Assembly: GCF_001906925.1 (NCBI RefSeq)
Contig: NZ_MRWQ01000005.1
Location: 248,001 to 312,000, forward strand
Length of the DNA stretch: 64,000 nucleotides
Source: Domibacillus mangrovi
Lineage (GTDB): Bacteria > Bacillota > Bacilli > Bacillales > Domibacillaceae
Reading direction: 5' to 3'
A program made the translations under genes and the position numbers. This document shows positions 19,171 to 26,157 of this stretch, piece by piece. The notes beneath the pieces were generated by a model. That model was not told the origin of the DNA. It did no database searches and saw nothing but the letters and a program-made list of their open reading frames with translations. Numbering within the stretch: position 1 is the first letter of the stretch; every line of letters begins with the position of its first letter.

Positions 19171-20118
19171 CTAAACGTTTGCCTTTCTTTTTTCTGCAAT
19201 GCGCAGTTTTGCAGATCGTGCCCGATTATTTTCTTCTAATTCTTCTTCTGCTGGTACAATTGGCTTTCTCGTCACAAGTTTTAAAACAGGCTCAAATTCA
19301 TCAGGAATGATCGGTAATCCATGCGGCAGTTCCGGTCCTTTTGACGCTTCTTTAAACACGGTTTTACAAATACGGTCTTCAAGCGAATGAAATGTAATGA
19401 CGCTAATACGCCCATTTATATTTAAAAGAGCTATCGCATCGTCAAGCGAGCGCTCAAACACCCCAAGTTCATCATTCACCGCAATACGGATCGCTTGGAA
19501 AACGCGTTTAGCGGGATGCCCGCCTTTTCGTCTAGCTGGTGCTGGAATAGCTTCTTTAATTAATTCTGTTAGCTCGCCAGTCGTTTCCACCGGTTTTTTT
19601 TCACGTGCTGCTTCAATTTTACGAGCAATTTGCTTCGAAAATTTTTCTTCGCCATATTTGAAAAAAATGCGAACAAGTTGCTCGAATGGCCAATCATTTA
19701 TGACATCATAAGCAGACAATGCGGCACTTTTATCCATGCGCATATCAAGTGGTGCATCGTGATGATAGCTAAACCCTCGTTCCGGTGTATCCAACTGTGG
19801 TGATGAAACGCCAAGATCATATAAAATCCCATCTACACCCGTTATGTCGCGACTTTTCAGTTCACTTTTTATGTGTTCAAAATTGCTTTTGATAAAAACG
19901 ACCCGGTCACCATACGTGGCGAGACGTTTTTTTGCATGTTCAATGGCTGTTTCATCTTGATCAAACGCATATAATTTTCCATTGGGACCAAGCTGAGACA
20001 ACAAGTATTCACTGTGGCCTGCTCCACCGAGTGTACAGTCTACATAAATTCCATCTGGGCGAATATTAAGCCCATCGACCGTTTCACGCAATAGCACGGT
20101 CGTATGATTAAATTCCAT
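19171..20118 (-). CDS. rsmH: RsmH, 16S rRNA (cytosine1402-N4)-methyltransferase
   Basis: SAM-dependent methyltransferase acting on C1402 of 16S rRNA. N-terminal [13 protein letters not shown] is followed by the SAM loop [15 protein letters not shown] and [14 protein letters not shown]. The C-terminal part has [14 protein letters not shown]. 315 aa. The ATG at 20116-20118 fits the family start, but no good ribosome site precedes it; it starts 22 nt after the remnant stop of the dead mraZ, so decay of mraZ may have changed its translation. Confidence 0.95.
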   Translation of the reverse strand: MEFNHTTVLLRETVDGLNIRPDGIYVDCTLGGAGHSEYLLSQLGPNGKLYAFDQDETAIEHAKKRLATYGDRVVFIKSNFEHIKSELKSRDITGVDGILYDLGVSSPQLDTPERGFSYHHDAPLDMRMDKSAALSAYDVINDWPFEQLVRIFFKYGEEKFSKQIARKIEAAREKKPVETTGELTELIKEAIPAPARRKGGHPAKRVFQAIRIAVNDELGVFERSLDDAIALLNINGRISVITFHSLEDRICKTVFKEASKGPELPHGLPIIPDEFEPVLKLVTRKPIVPAEEELEENNRARSAKLRIAEKRKANV

Positions 20119-20140
20119 TTCTATATCAGTCCAATCACAT

Positions 20141-20528
20141 TTATAAATCAAAATCCGTTAAATTTTCAGCGATATTCGAGTATTCCATATCTCCATCCGG
20201 TTCGAGACGCCTACAATAACGCATTCTTTTTCAAACGTTGCATATTTCATAAGCAGGTCTAATAAATTAATGCAGCCCTGCTTATCCAATAGACAGTCAT
20301 TGGCTCCTAAAAAAAGAACCGGGTAAAGGCCCGCGAATCTTTTTTCGTCAGCGGCAATGTTAACAGCTTCTCTTCAAGCACTTTCCATTCGCACGTCGGG
20401 TAGAAAAATAAGCATTTATCAAGGCCTCTCGTCACGATGATCGTTTTGTCAATATCCTCACGAAACTTTGCTTAGATAATGACACTTCCTTTTTCATCGA
20501 TTGTATGACGGTATTCACCCATGAACAT
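20141..20528 (-). pseudogene. mraZ: mraZ remnant (transcription factor and RsmH antagonist), inactivated
   Basis: Conceptual translation from the ATG at 20526-20528 gives MFMGEYRHTIDEKGSVII and then a TAA at 20472-20474, where the family has the proline of VPAKFR. Reading on in the same frame gives [38 protein letters not shown] and ECVIVGVSNRMEIW. Near 20184 the frame changes and about 14 residues are lost; the end resumes as [13 protein letters not shown] and a stop at 20141-20143. The KGR DNA-binding motif is also changed to KGS, and KQGR to KQGC. A functional protein is very unlikely. Confidence 0.88.
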
Positions 20529-20537
20529 CGCTGCTTT

Positions 20538-20573
20538 CCCACTTTCTAACCTAACTTTACCACATCCCCCCAC
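20538..20573 (-). promoter_or_regulatory. MraZ-type operator repeats upstream of mraZ
   Basis: Minus-strand pentamers GTGGG (20569-20573), GTGGT (20559-20563), TAGGT (20549-20553) and GTGGG (20538-20542) recur at 10, 10 and 11 nt. MraZ binds direct repeats of this kind (TGGGN with helical spacing) ahead of its own operon. They remain although mraZ itself is broken. Confidence 0.55.
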
Positions 20574-20642
20574 TTTGCACCACTATTTTCATTTCTTCAT
20601 GCATCCTTTGTTTTCTTTGTATCTTTTTTCTTTTTCTTCCTT

Positions 20643-20672
20643 AAAAAAAGCCTGCCAAAAAGGCAGACTTTT
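20643..20672 (-). terminator. Rho-independent terminator of bshC
   Basis: AAAAGTCTGCC and GGCAGGCTTTT pair (one G-U) around a T loop and run into a seven-T tract on the minus strand, a few bases after the bshC stop. Confidence 0.9.
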
Positions 20673-20675
20673 GCT

Positions 20676-22292
20676 TCACATGTAGATAAGATAATGATCC
20701 CCGTTATGGTCAAATGACTGGTCCATTAACTTGTCAATAAACGATGGTCCATACGTATTCAAAAAGGAATAGATATTCCATATTCTCTCTTGCGGGCCGC
20801 CCGGATGCAACGCCGATTCAAGACGATCAAAACGCAGTAAAGTTGCCGCATGCGTTTGTTCAAGCACGGCATTACTTTTTTGAATTAAATATGCAATTTG
20901 TCGTTCATGATACGCTTTGTTTTTTTCAACGATCGGCATCAGCCCATTATGAAGCTTACTTGCCCGCTGTTCGATTTTCTCATAACTTGCAAAAAGATCT
21001 GCTTTCATTTCAGCTACCAGATCATGTAAATGATGATCACGGACCGATTCAATATACGCTTCTTTTTCCATTTTGACGCCTGACTGAATGATCTGTTCCA
21101 TCGTCAAATCGATCTCAGCTGCAATTCCCGCAATAGAGCGTTCCACAATCGAAATATTGACACGCGGCACAATTAATGGCATTTTCATCTTGAAATAATG
21201 GAATGCGTGCTTCAGCTCTGCCCAGTAGGCAATTTCACCTGGACCTGCAATGAATGCAAGCGTCGGAAATAACCATTCCTGCATTAACGGACGGGTGACG
21301 ACATTGTTGCTGAAGGCGTGCGGTGACAGTTCAAGCAGTTCAAGCAATTCGCTTTCTGAATAAGAACGCCCACTTTTACTTCGATATAGGTCGCCGTCCC
21401 TTTCAAGTAAATGACGTTCACCATCTTCAATTAAAAATAAGTTAGCTGGCTGCTTTCCCGTTTCAATCGCTAATGTGTATGTTGCTTTTTTGATTTCTTC
21501 TTGCGCTCCGGAAACGGATGCAGCCAGTTGTTTGTTTTCTGTAATTATTCGTTTGAAAAATGGAACTTCTAGTTGTCTTAACGTTGGATCCGCTGCATCA
21601 ATAAGCAACAGGCCATACTTGCTAAACAGCGCTTGCATTAGCTGTGCAAAAAAAGCAGTCAGTGTATCGTGCTGTTGAACAGCATGAAGCACATCTTGCA
21701 AAAGCTGATTTGTATGATTTGTTTCTTGCATACAGGAAAAAATAGATGTAACCCACTTTTCCATCGTGCCCTTGTCGTAGATCGTTTCCGAAGCCATTTG
21801 TTTTTTTCCAAATCGTTCTGGATAGCCTATTTTATGCATTTGTCCTTCTTTTTCTACATAGACGTGATTAATTTCCAGAAGATCATGATCTTCACCGGCG
21901 ATCCAAAAAACAGGCACAATGGGAAGACCTAATTTTTTTTCCTGATCGGCTGCGAGTTGAATAATTGATATGATTTTATGTATAGAATAAAGTGGGCCAG
22001 TTAAAAGTCCTGCTTGCTGTCCGCCGATGACGACAAGAGATTTCTCATCACGCAGTTTCGCAAGCGATCGTTCCGTTTCCTCTGTCAATTGAAATGGTTG
22101 CATATAATTGTAAATAATGTCCGCCAACTTCTGACGTTCATATTGCCTCGTTTGTATATCCGCCGCTCTGGCCACAAACTCCGCCTGATGGAACGGATGA
22201 TAATCAAAATAAGGAGCGGTCTGTTCCTCTCCGCTTATATAGTCTTTTGCAAAACGATTTAAAGCGGGAACAGAAATGCATTCTTGTTCCAT
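20676..22292 (-). CDS. bshC: BshC, bacillithiol biosynthesis cysteine-adding enzyme
   Basis: Catalyses the last step of bacillithiol synthesis, joining cysteine to GlcN-malate. 538 aa with family motifs VVIGGQQAGLLTGPLYSIHK near residue 87, PVFWIAGEDHDLLEINHV, and IAGPGEIAYWAELKHAF. A long coiled coil lies between about 400 and 480. The ATG at 22290-22292 follows AAAGGAAG. It is directly upstream of the mraZ-rsmH cluster, as yllA is in B. subtilis. Confidence 0.94.
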   Translation of the reverse strand: MEQECISVPALNRFAKDYISGEEQTAPYFDYHPFHQAEFVARAADIQTRQYERQKLADIIYNYMQPFQLTEETERSLAKLRDEKSLVVIGGQQAGLLTGPLYSIHKIISIIQLAADQEKKLGLPIVPVFWIAGEDHDLLEINHVYVEKEGQMHKIGYPERFGKKQMASETIYDKGTMEKWVTSIFSCMQETNHTNQLLQDVLHAVQQHDTLTAFFAQLMQALFSKYGLLLIDAADPTLRQLEVPFFKRIITENKQLAASVSGAQEEIKKATYTLAIETGKQPANLFLIEDGERHLLERDGDLYRSKSGRSYSESELLELLELSPHAFSNNVVTRPLMQEWLFPTLAFIAGPGEIAYWAELKHAFHYFKMKMPLIVPRVNISIVERSIAGIAAEIDLTMEQIIQSGVKMEKEAYIESVRDHHLHDLVAEMKADLFASYEKIEQRASKLHNGLMPIVEKNKAYHERQIAYLIQKSNAVLEQTHAATLLRFDRLESALHPGGPQERIWNIYSFLNTYGPSFIDKLMDQSFDHNGDHYLIYM

Positions 22293-22398
22293 AAATGTAC
22301 TTCCTTTCTGCACACAATTTTCTTGTTTGAGTATACCATCTGATAGAACGAAAGGAAAAACAATGTGCCTATTTTCTGAATATTATTTCAAAAAACCA

Positions 22399-22426
22399 TT
22401 GACTTGATAATGATTATCATCATAAT
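22399..22426 (+). promoter_or_regulatory. Fur-regulated sigma-A promoter
   Basis: TTGACT (22399-22404), 16 nt, then CATAAT (22421-22426). The spacer contains TGATAATGATTATCA (22405-22419), a perfect 7-1-7 Fur box (TGATAATNATTATCA). Fur with iron would block RNA polymerase here. The promoter points at the truncated lipoprotein gene that starts 25 nt later. Confidence 0.8.
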
Positions 22427-22450
22427 TTATTTGAAAGCATTGCTAATCAT

Positions 22451-22711
22451 TTGAAAAAAAGAGCATTTCCTCTCATAACCATAAAGAAATTTGGCCTTTT
22501 ATCTTTACCGTTCACACTCCTCTTTATGCTACTTGCAGCGTGCGGCCGGAATAGTGATGATGATGCTACGGAAATGGATGATCAAGAAGATGAAAAATCG
22601 ATTGCCTACCATTTCATCGAGAACGGTCTTATTACAAAAACAGGAACGCTTGAACTTATTTTGACATCAAGTGAAACTTCATTCAGTGGGGTTTTCTTCA
22701 TCTCCCACTGA
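22451..22711 (+). pseudogene. Truncated lipoprotein, probably remnant of an iron-uptake substrate-binding protein
   Basis: The reading frame starts with a lipoprotein signal: basic MKKRAFPLITIKK, a hydrophobic stretch, and the lipobox LLAAC followed by an acidic linker (DDDATEMDDQEDEK). No binding domain follows: after about 25 more residues the frame stops. Its last ten codons lie inside the structured RNA element on the other strand. No ribosome site precedes the TTG start. With the Fur box upstream, the most likely origin is a siderophore or iron ABC-transporter binding protein whose body was deleted; the substrate is inferred. Confidence 0.55.
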
Positions 22712-22867
22712 ATAAACAGGAACTCATGTAAAGAGCGCCGCGTCCTGCGGCAATACTTGAGGGACTAGGCTCTGCCTGGCCCGAACCAATCGGGCTTTTA
22801 CGGGCAGTTGATCCTCCGCTTATCCTTTTTTTCTTTTCGAAGTCTTGATGCGGAGGTCTTACTGCCC
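22680..22867 (-). ncRNA. Candidate structured non-coding RNA (about 190 nt), possibly raiA-motif-like
   Basis: Read on the minus strand, at least four helices are seen. GGGCAGT...ACTGCCC encloses CCTCCGC...GCGGAGG. GCCCGA-TTGGT-TCGGGC follows. CTCAAGTA...TACATGAG (one mismatch) encloses GCCGC-AGGAC-GCGGC. ATTCAGTGGG...CCCACTGAAT closes the element. AGGC-AGA-GCCT can form as an alternative. Unpaired parts are purine-rich on the minus strand, which indicates that strand is the RNA. It begins two bases after the panE stop and has no protein-coding potential. Length and complexity recall the raiA RNA class, but that identity is from memory only. Confidence 0.55.
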
Positions 22868-22868
22868 T

Positions 22869-23756
22869 TTAATGCGGGATAAATCCAGGCTTATTTTCTT
22901 CTCCCTTGACCATATTATATAGAAGATGAAAAGAAGGCACATATCGACCCTTTTTTTCTGCTTCTTTTAACACGACACCAACGATCGCGTCGATTTCAGT
23001 AGGTCTCCCTGCTTTCATATCTTTTAGCATTGATGATTCATTGTCTGCTGTTTTATTACAAATAGAGAGTACCGATTGAAAGGTCTCTTCTTCCGATTTA
23101 TACGGATAAACAGATGCAAATTCCTGACAAAGATTTTTCACAATCGAACGATACTGCTTATTGTCAGCAATTTCTCCATTCTTCACTCGAAGCACAGTCG
23201 TCAATGGGTTAATGATGGCATTCGCTGCCATTTTTTCAATGAGCATATGCTGAATATCTTCTCTCCATTCAAAAGGAAAAGATTTCATTTGAATGTCATC
23301 TATAATCGTTTCGGTTCCGCCTCGATACGTACCGATATTCGTTTTATTTCGCCCGTTTACTTGAATCGTTCGCTCATCTCTTTTGACAATGCCATGTTCA
23401 ATTGATGCCACGTATACGTTCTTCTGTGGTAGCTCATTCATCAAATCCAAATGACTCATTCCGTTTTGAATAAATAGAATAGCATGCGCATTTGCGTTTT
23501 GTAACAATTTTACAATTTTTTGCATATGATATTGTTTAACGGCTACGACGATCAGATCCGCTTTTACAGTTCCAGTTATTTTTGAATCTACATGATCAAC
23601 GGTTTCAATTCCATTTTCAATCACACATATTCCTTCTAATTGTATTCGTTCTGCCTGCTGCTTCGTTCTTGTCTGCAACGTCACAACATGATTGCCGCTC
23701 CACTGCGCGGCAAAAAATAAGCCGATCGCCCCACCGCCAATAATATGAATGTTCAT
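22869..23756 (-). CDS. panE: PanE, 2-dehydropantoate 2-reductase (ketopantoate reductase)
   Basis: NADPH-dependent reduction of ketopantoate to pantoate for coenzyme A synthesis. The N-terminal Rossmann loop is IHIIGGGAIGLFFAAQ; the catalytic lysine is in EKMAANAIINPLTTVL near residue 170, and GRPTEIDAIVG is the C-terminal family motif. 295 aa. GGAGGT precedes the ATG. It occupies the position of ylbQ in B. subtilis, divergent from ylbP. A cre site lies just upstream. Confidence 0.9.
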   Translation of the reverse strand: MNIHIIGGGAIGLFFAAQWSGNHVVTLQTRTKQQAERIQLEGICVIENGIETVDHVDSKITGTVKADLIVVAVKQYHMQKIVKLLQNANAHAILFIQNGMSHLDLMNELPQKNVYVASIEHGIVKRDERTIQVNGRNKTNIGTYRGGTETIIDDIQMKSFPFEWREDIQHMLIEKMAANAIINPLTTVLRVKNGEIADNKQYRSIVKNLCQEFASVYPYKSEEETFQSVLSICNKTADNESSMLKDMKAGRPTEIDAIVGVVLKEAEKKGRYVPSFHLLYNMVKGEENKPGFIPH

Positions 23757-23773
23757 ATTTGACCTCCACTATA

Positions 23774-23787
23774 TGTAAGCGTTATCA
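23774..23787. promoter_or_regulatory. CcpA cre site upstream of panE
   Basis: TGTAAGCGTTATCA fits the cre consensus TGNAANCGNWNNCW at every fixed position. It lies 18 nt ahead of the panE ATG, downstream of a possible panE promoter (minus-strand TTGACC, about 23841-23846, and TATATA 17 nt on), so CcpA could act as a roadblock. Confidence 0.5.
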
Positions 23788-23872
23788 AAGTTTCGCTACA
23801 TTTTTGATTATGTTTATTATATAATAGATGTAAACATATAGGTCAAGATTGAGGGCTGAGGAGGAAAATTGT

Positions 23873-24328
23873 ATGGGACTAAATGTTGAAAATTTAAAAA
23901 TGAATTTTAAAACGATTGAGGAATTCAAATCGTTTAAAGAGTATGGGCTTGAAGAGCTATCAATGCTTGAAGAATTACACATTTCAATGGTAGAAGATAA
24001 TACAACATCTCCTTTTTATGGTATTTATTATGGCGACCGTCTTGCCGCACGTATGTGCTTATACGTACGGGAAGATAAGCTGAACCTAATTCCGACGAGC
24101 GAAAAATATTTGGAGATCTGGAAGCTTGAAGTTTTACCTGCATTCCAGCATAAAGGATTTGGCCTTATGCTTGTAGAGTTTGCCAAGTCGTTTCACTTGC
24201 CGATTATGACGAAACCACGCGTTAAATCACAATCTTTTTGGAAAAAAATGAACTTTGTTCCCGTATCAGAAACGAGTACACGCCTCATTTGGGATCCAAA
24301 CGCGGTTGACACACAGATCATAAGCTGA
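23873..24328 (+). CDS. ylbP: YlbP, GNAT-family N-acetyltransferase
   Basis: Single GNAT domain. The acetyl-CoA segment is LEVLPAFQHKGFGLMLVEFAK near residue 95, a variant of the Q/RxxGxG/A motif, and the C-terminal KSQSFWKKMNFVPV is the usual strand-helix end. 151 aa. GAGGAGG lies 8 nt before the ATG at 23873; longer readings lack this. The substrate is unknown. Neighbours match the B. subtilis ylbP-ylbQ order. Confidence 0.85.
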   Translation: MGLNVENLKMNFKTIEEFKSFKEYGLEELSMLEELHISMVEDNTTSPFYGIYYGDRLAARMCLYVREDKLNLIPTSEKYLEIWKLEVLPAFQHKGFGLMLVEFAKSFHLPIMTKPRVKSQSFWKKMNFVPVSETSTRLIWDPNAVDTQIIS

Positions 24329-24332
24329 CTCT

Positions 24333-24376
24333 AAAAAAGCGTGCTGTCTCAAATCGGGGCAGCTTGCTTTTTATTG
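24333..24376. terminator. Bidirectional terminator between ylbP and the crotonase gene
   Basis: AAAAAAGC...GCTTTTT flanks a largely paired core (GCTGTC / GGCAGC). It has T runs on both strands and serves two convergent genes. Confidence 0.7.
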
Positions 24377-25135
24377 CTTATCTTTTGATAAAAATGATGC
24401 GACCGCTTCTTGATGAGCATCCTGTGCCCATAAAATCGCACATTCTTTTATTTCCATCTTCATTCGATTTCGTAAATCATTAGCTCCCCATTTCGCGATC
24501 AGCATTTTTTTATATGCGGTCAGAACCGACGTTTTTATTGACTGTTCATTTTTGAAAAAAGCTCTTGCTTCTGACAGTTCAGCCTGCTCGCTTATCTCGT
24601 CGATAAAACCGAATTGATCGAGTTGCTCTGCCCGAAAAACAGCTGCTTCTGACAACATTTTAAATGCATATCGAGGTTCGATCCGCTCCATTAAAAGCGT
24701 TCCGCCACCCCAGCCAGTTGTAATCGCCAGACTTCCTTGAATAAACCCCATTTTCACACCTGTACGGGCGATACGGTAATCACATGCTGCTGCAATTTCA
24801 CACCCGCCCCCTACTGCTGGTCCATTCAATAGGGCGACTGTTGGCTTCGGCAATGTCGCCAATTGATATAAAACGTCACCCATCTTTGCTAGCATATCAT
24901 ACGCCTCTTTTTCTGTCCGTAGTTCATGAAATACGGACAGGTCTCCACCAGAACAAAAGGCTTGCTTTCCTTCTCCAGTAATTGCAAGCACTCGCACATC
25001 ATCCTTCATTGCCCGCTCCACTGCTGCTTTTAAACCGTCCATCACCGCATAATTAACTGCATTTCTTTTTTCTTCCCGCTTAATCGTAAATAATAGGATG
25101 CCGCTCTGTTCATCCAATTCCACTCTGTAATCCAT
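24371..25135 (-). CDS. Enoyl-CoA hydratase/isomerase family protein (crotonase)
   Basis: Crotonase fold, 254 aa. The first oxyanion-hole segment is AFCSGGDLSVF and the second is NGPAVGGGCEIAAACDYRIA. The glutamates expected of a true hydratase are not obvious: the stretch after GFIQGSLAITTGWGG has no Glu at the usual place, so it may be an isomerase, a hydrolase or a related activity. GGGAGG precedes the ATG at 25133-25135. In B. subtilis ylbO (rsfA) sits between rpmF and ylbP, so this gene is a replacement or insertion. Confidence 0.82.
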   Translation of the reverse strand: MDYRVELDEQSGILLFTIKREEKRNAVNYAVMDGLKAAVERAMKDDVRVLAITGEGKQAFCSGGDLSVFHELRTEKEAYDMLAKMGDVLYQLATLPKPTVALLNGPAVGGGCEIAAACDYRIARTGVKMGFIQGSLAITTGWGGGTLLMERIEPRYAFKMLSEAAVFRAEQLDQFGFIDEISEQAELSEARAFFKNEQSIKTSVLTAYKKMLIAKWGANDLRNRMKMEIKECAILWAQDAHQEAVASFLSKDKQ

Positions 25136-25190
25136 TAACAACTCCTCCCTTATACTCATTGTAGCGCTTTCATAATTTGAAAAATAAGTA

Positions 25191-25228
25191 CAAAAAAGGC
25201 AGAGAGCCATGGTCTCTCTGCCTTTTTC
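25191..25228 (-). terminator. Strong terminator of ylbN-rpmF
   Basis: AAAAAGGCAGAGAG and CTCTCTGCCTTTTT form a perfect 14-bp stem with a T run on the minus strand, 17 nt after rpmF. Confidence 0.93.
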
Positions 25229-25244
25229 GAAAGAATAAAAAGTC

Positions 25245-25418
25245 TTATTTGCTAACGACTTCTTTACCTTTATATGTTCCGCACTCTTTGCACACGCGGT
25301 GCGCAAGTTTCATTTCACCACAGTTCGGGCAAGAAACCATACCAGGCACTTGCAATTTGAAATGCGTACGGCGTTTGTTTTTGCGTGTAGTGGATGTTCT
25401 TCTAAAAGGTACTGCCAT
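25245..25418 (-). CDS. rpmF: Ribosomal protein bL32 (zinc-binding form)
   Basis: 57-residue large-subunit protein beginning [20 protein letters not shown], the standard bL32 N-terminus. Four cysteines in two CxxC pairs (SCPNC and VCKEC) form a zinc ribbon, so this is the zinc-dependent paralogue form. TAAGGAGG lies well placed upstream. It is co-transcribed with ylbN and closed by a strong terminator. Confidence 0.97.
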   Translation of the reverse strand: MAVPFRRTSTTRKNKRRTHFKLQVPGMVSCPNCGEMKLAHRVCKECGTYKGKEVVSK

Positions 25419-25480
25419 GTGATATACACCTCCTTAAAGGAATAAAAACTATATGAAGCCAGAATAGCTGTACTTCTCAA

Positions 25481-26011
25481 TTACTCTTTATCAGACGTAA
25501 AGAAGTTTTGAAGTCCCGCCAGACGTGGATCGACAGCCGGCTTCTCTTTTTCCGGGAGCTCTTCTTCTTTTTCATAAAACGTCCAATCTTTTCCTGATTG
25601 CACAACATGTTTGTCTGCTTCTTCACTAAATATTTGCAACGGTACTTCCAGAATGACTGCTTCTTCTAAAATCGGCCGGAAATCAATGACATTTCCTTCC
25701 GGCAGATGAACATCATCTGTTTCATATGACTCGCCTTCTTCCGGTTTCAAAAGAAACCTTTCAGTAAGCGATATGCCAAATGAGTATGGGACGTCAACAA
25801 GAGTTCGTGAACAAGGGACAATCATTTCCCCTGTTGCTTTCACATTGAAAACAACTTGGTCATGTCTAATATCCACACGTCCTGTTACATGAACAGGAGA
25901 GATCCAGCGAATATCATTGTCAAGCGTTGTTAGTTCGGTTAAATCAACCTTTTCGTCGATTTCAAGACCGCGTTCGCGGTATTTTTGCAGTTGAATAATT
26001 GACCATTTCAT
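25481..26011 (-). CDS. ylbN: YlbN, YceD/DUF177 family protein
   Basis: Family found next to rpmF in nearly all bacteria and linked to 23S rRNA or bL32 metabolism. 176 aa with the family core VFNVKATGEMIVPCSRTL, then PEGNVIDFRPILEEAVILEVP and the C-terminal DPRLAGLQNFF. GAGGTGATTAA precedes the ATG. It sits 62 nt ahead of rpmF. The molecular role is not settled. Confidence 0.9.
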   Translation of the reverse strand: MKWSIIQLQKYRERGLEIDEKVDLTELTTLDNDIRWISPVHVTGRVDIRHDQVVFNVKATGEMIVPCSRTLVDVPYSFGISLTERFLLKPEEGESYETDDVHLPEGNVIDFRPILEEAVILEVPLQIFSEEADKHVVQSGKDWTFYEKEEELPEKEKPAVDPRLAGLQNFFTSDKE

Positions 26012-26157
26012 TTAATCACCTCAAGGCAACAAAAGTAATTATAGCCCTCTCCTGATAGATTGTCAATATATTTTCTTTACAGTGAAATGCGGGTTTGACT
26101 TTTTTTTCATCATCTTTGAAAATGAAAGTACATTCTTATAAAGAAAGGATTTTTCCC

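Noticed and set aside
22681-22711. Lipoprotein C-terminus FSGVFFISH read as real protein.
   Set aside because: These codons lie within the ATTCAGTGGG/CCCACTGAAT helix of the RNA element, so the reading is probably accidental.
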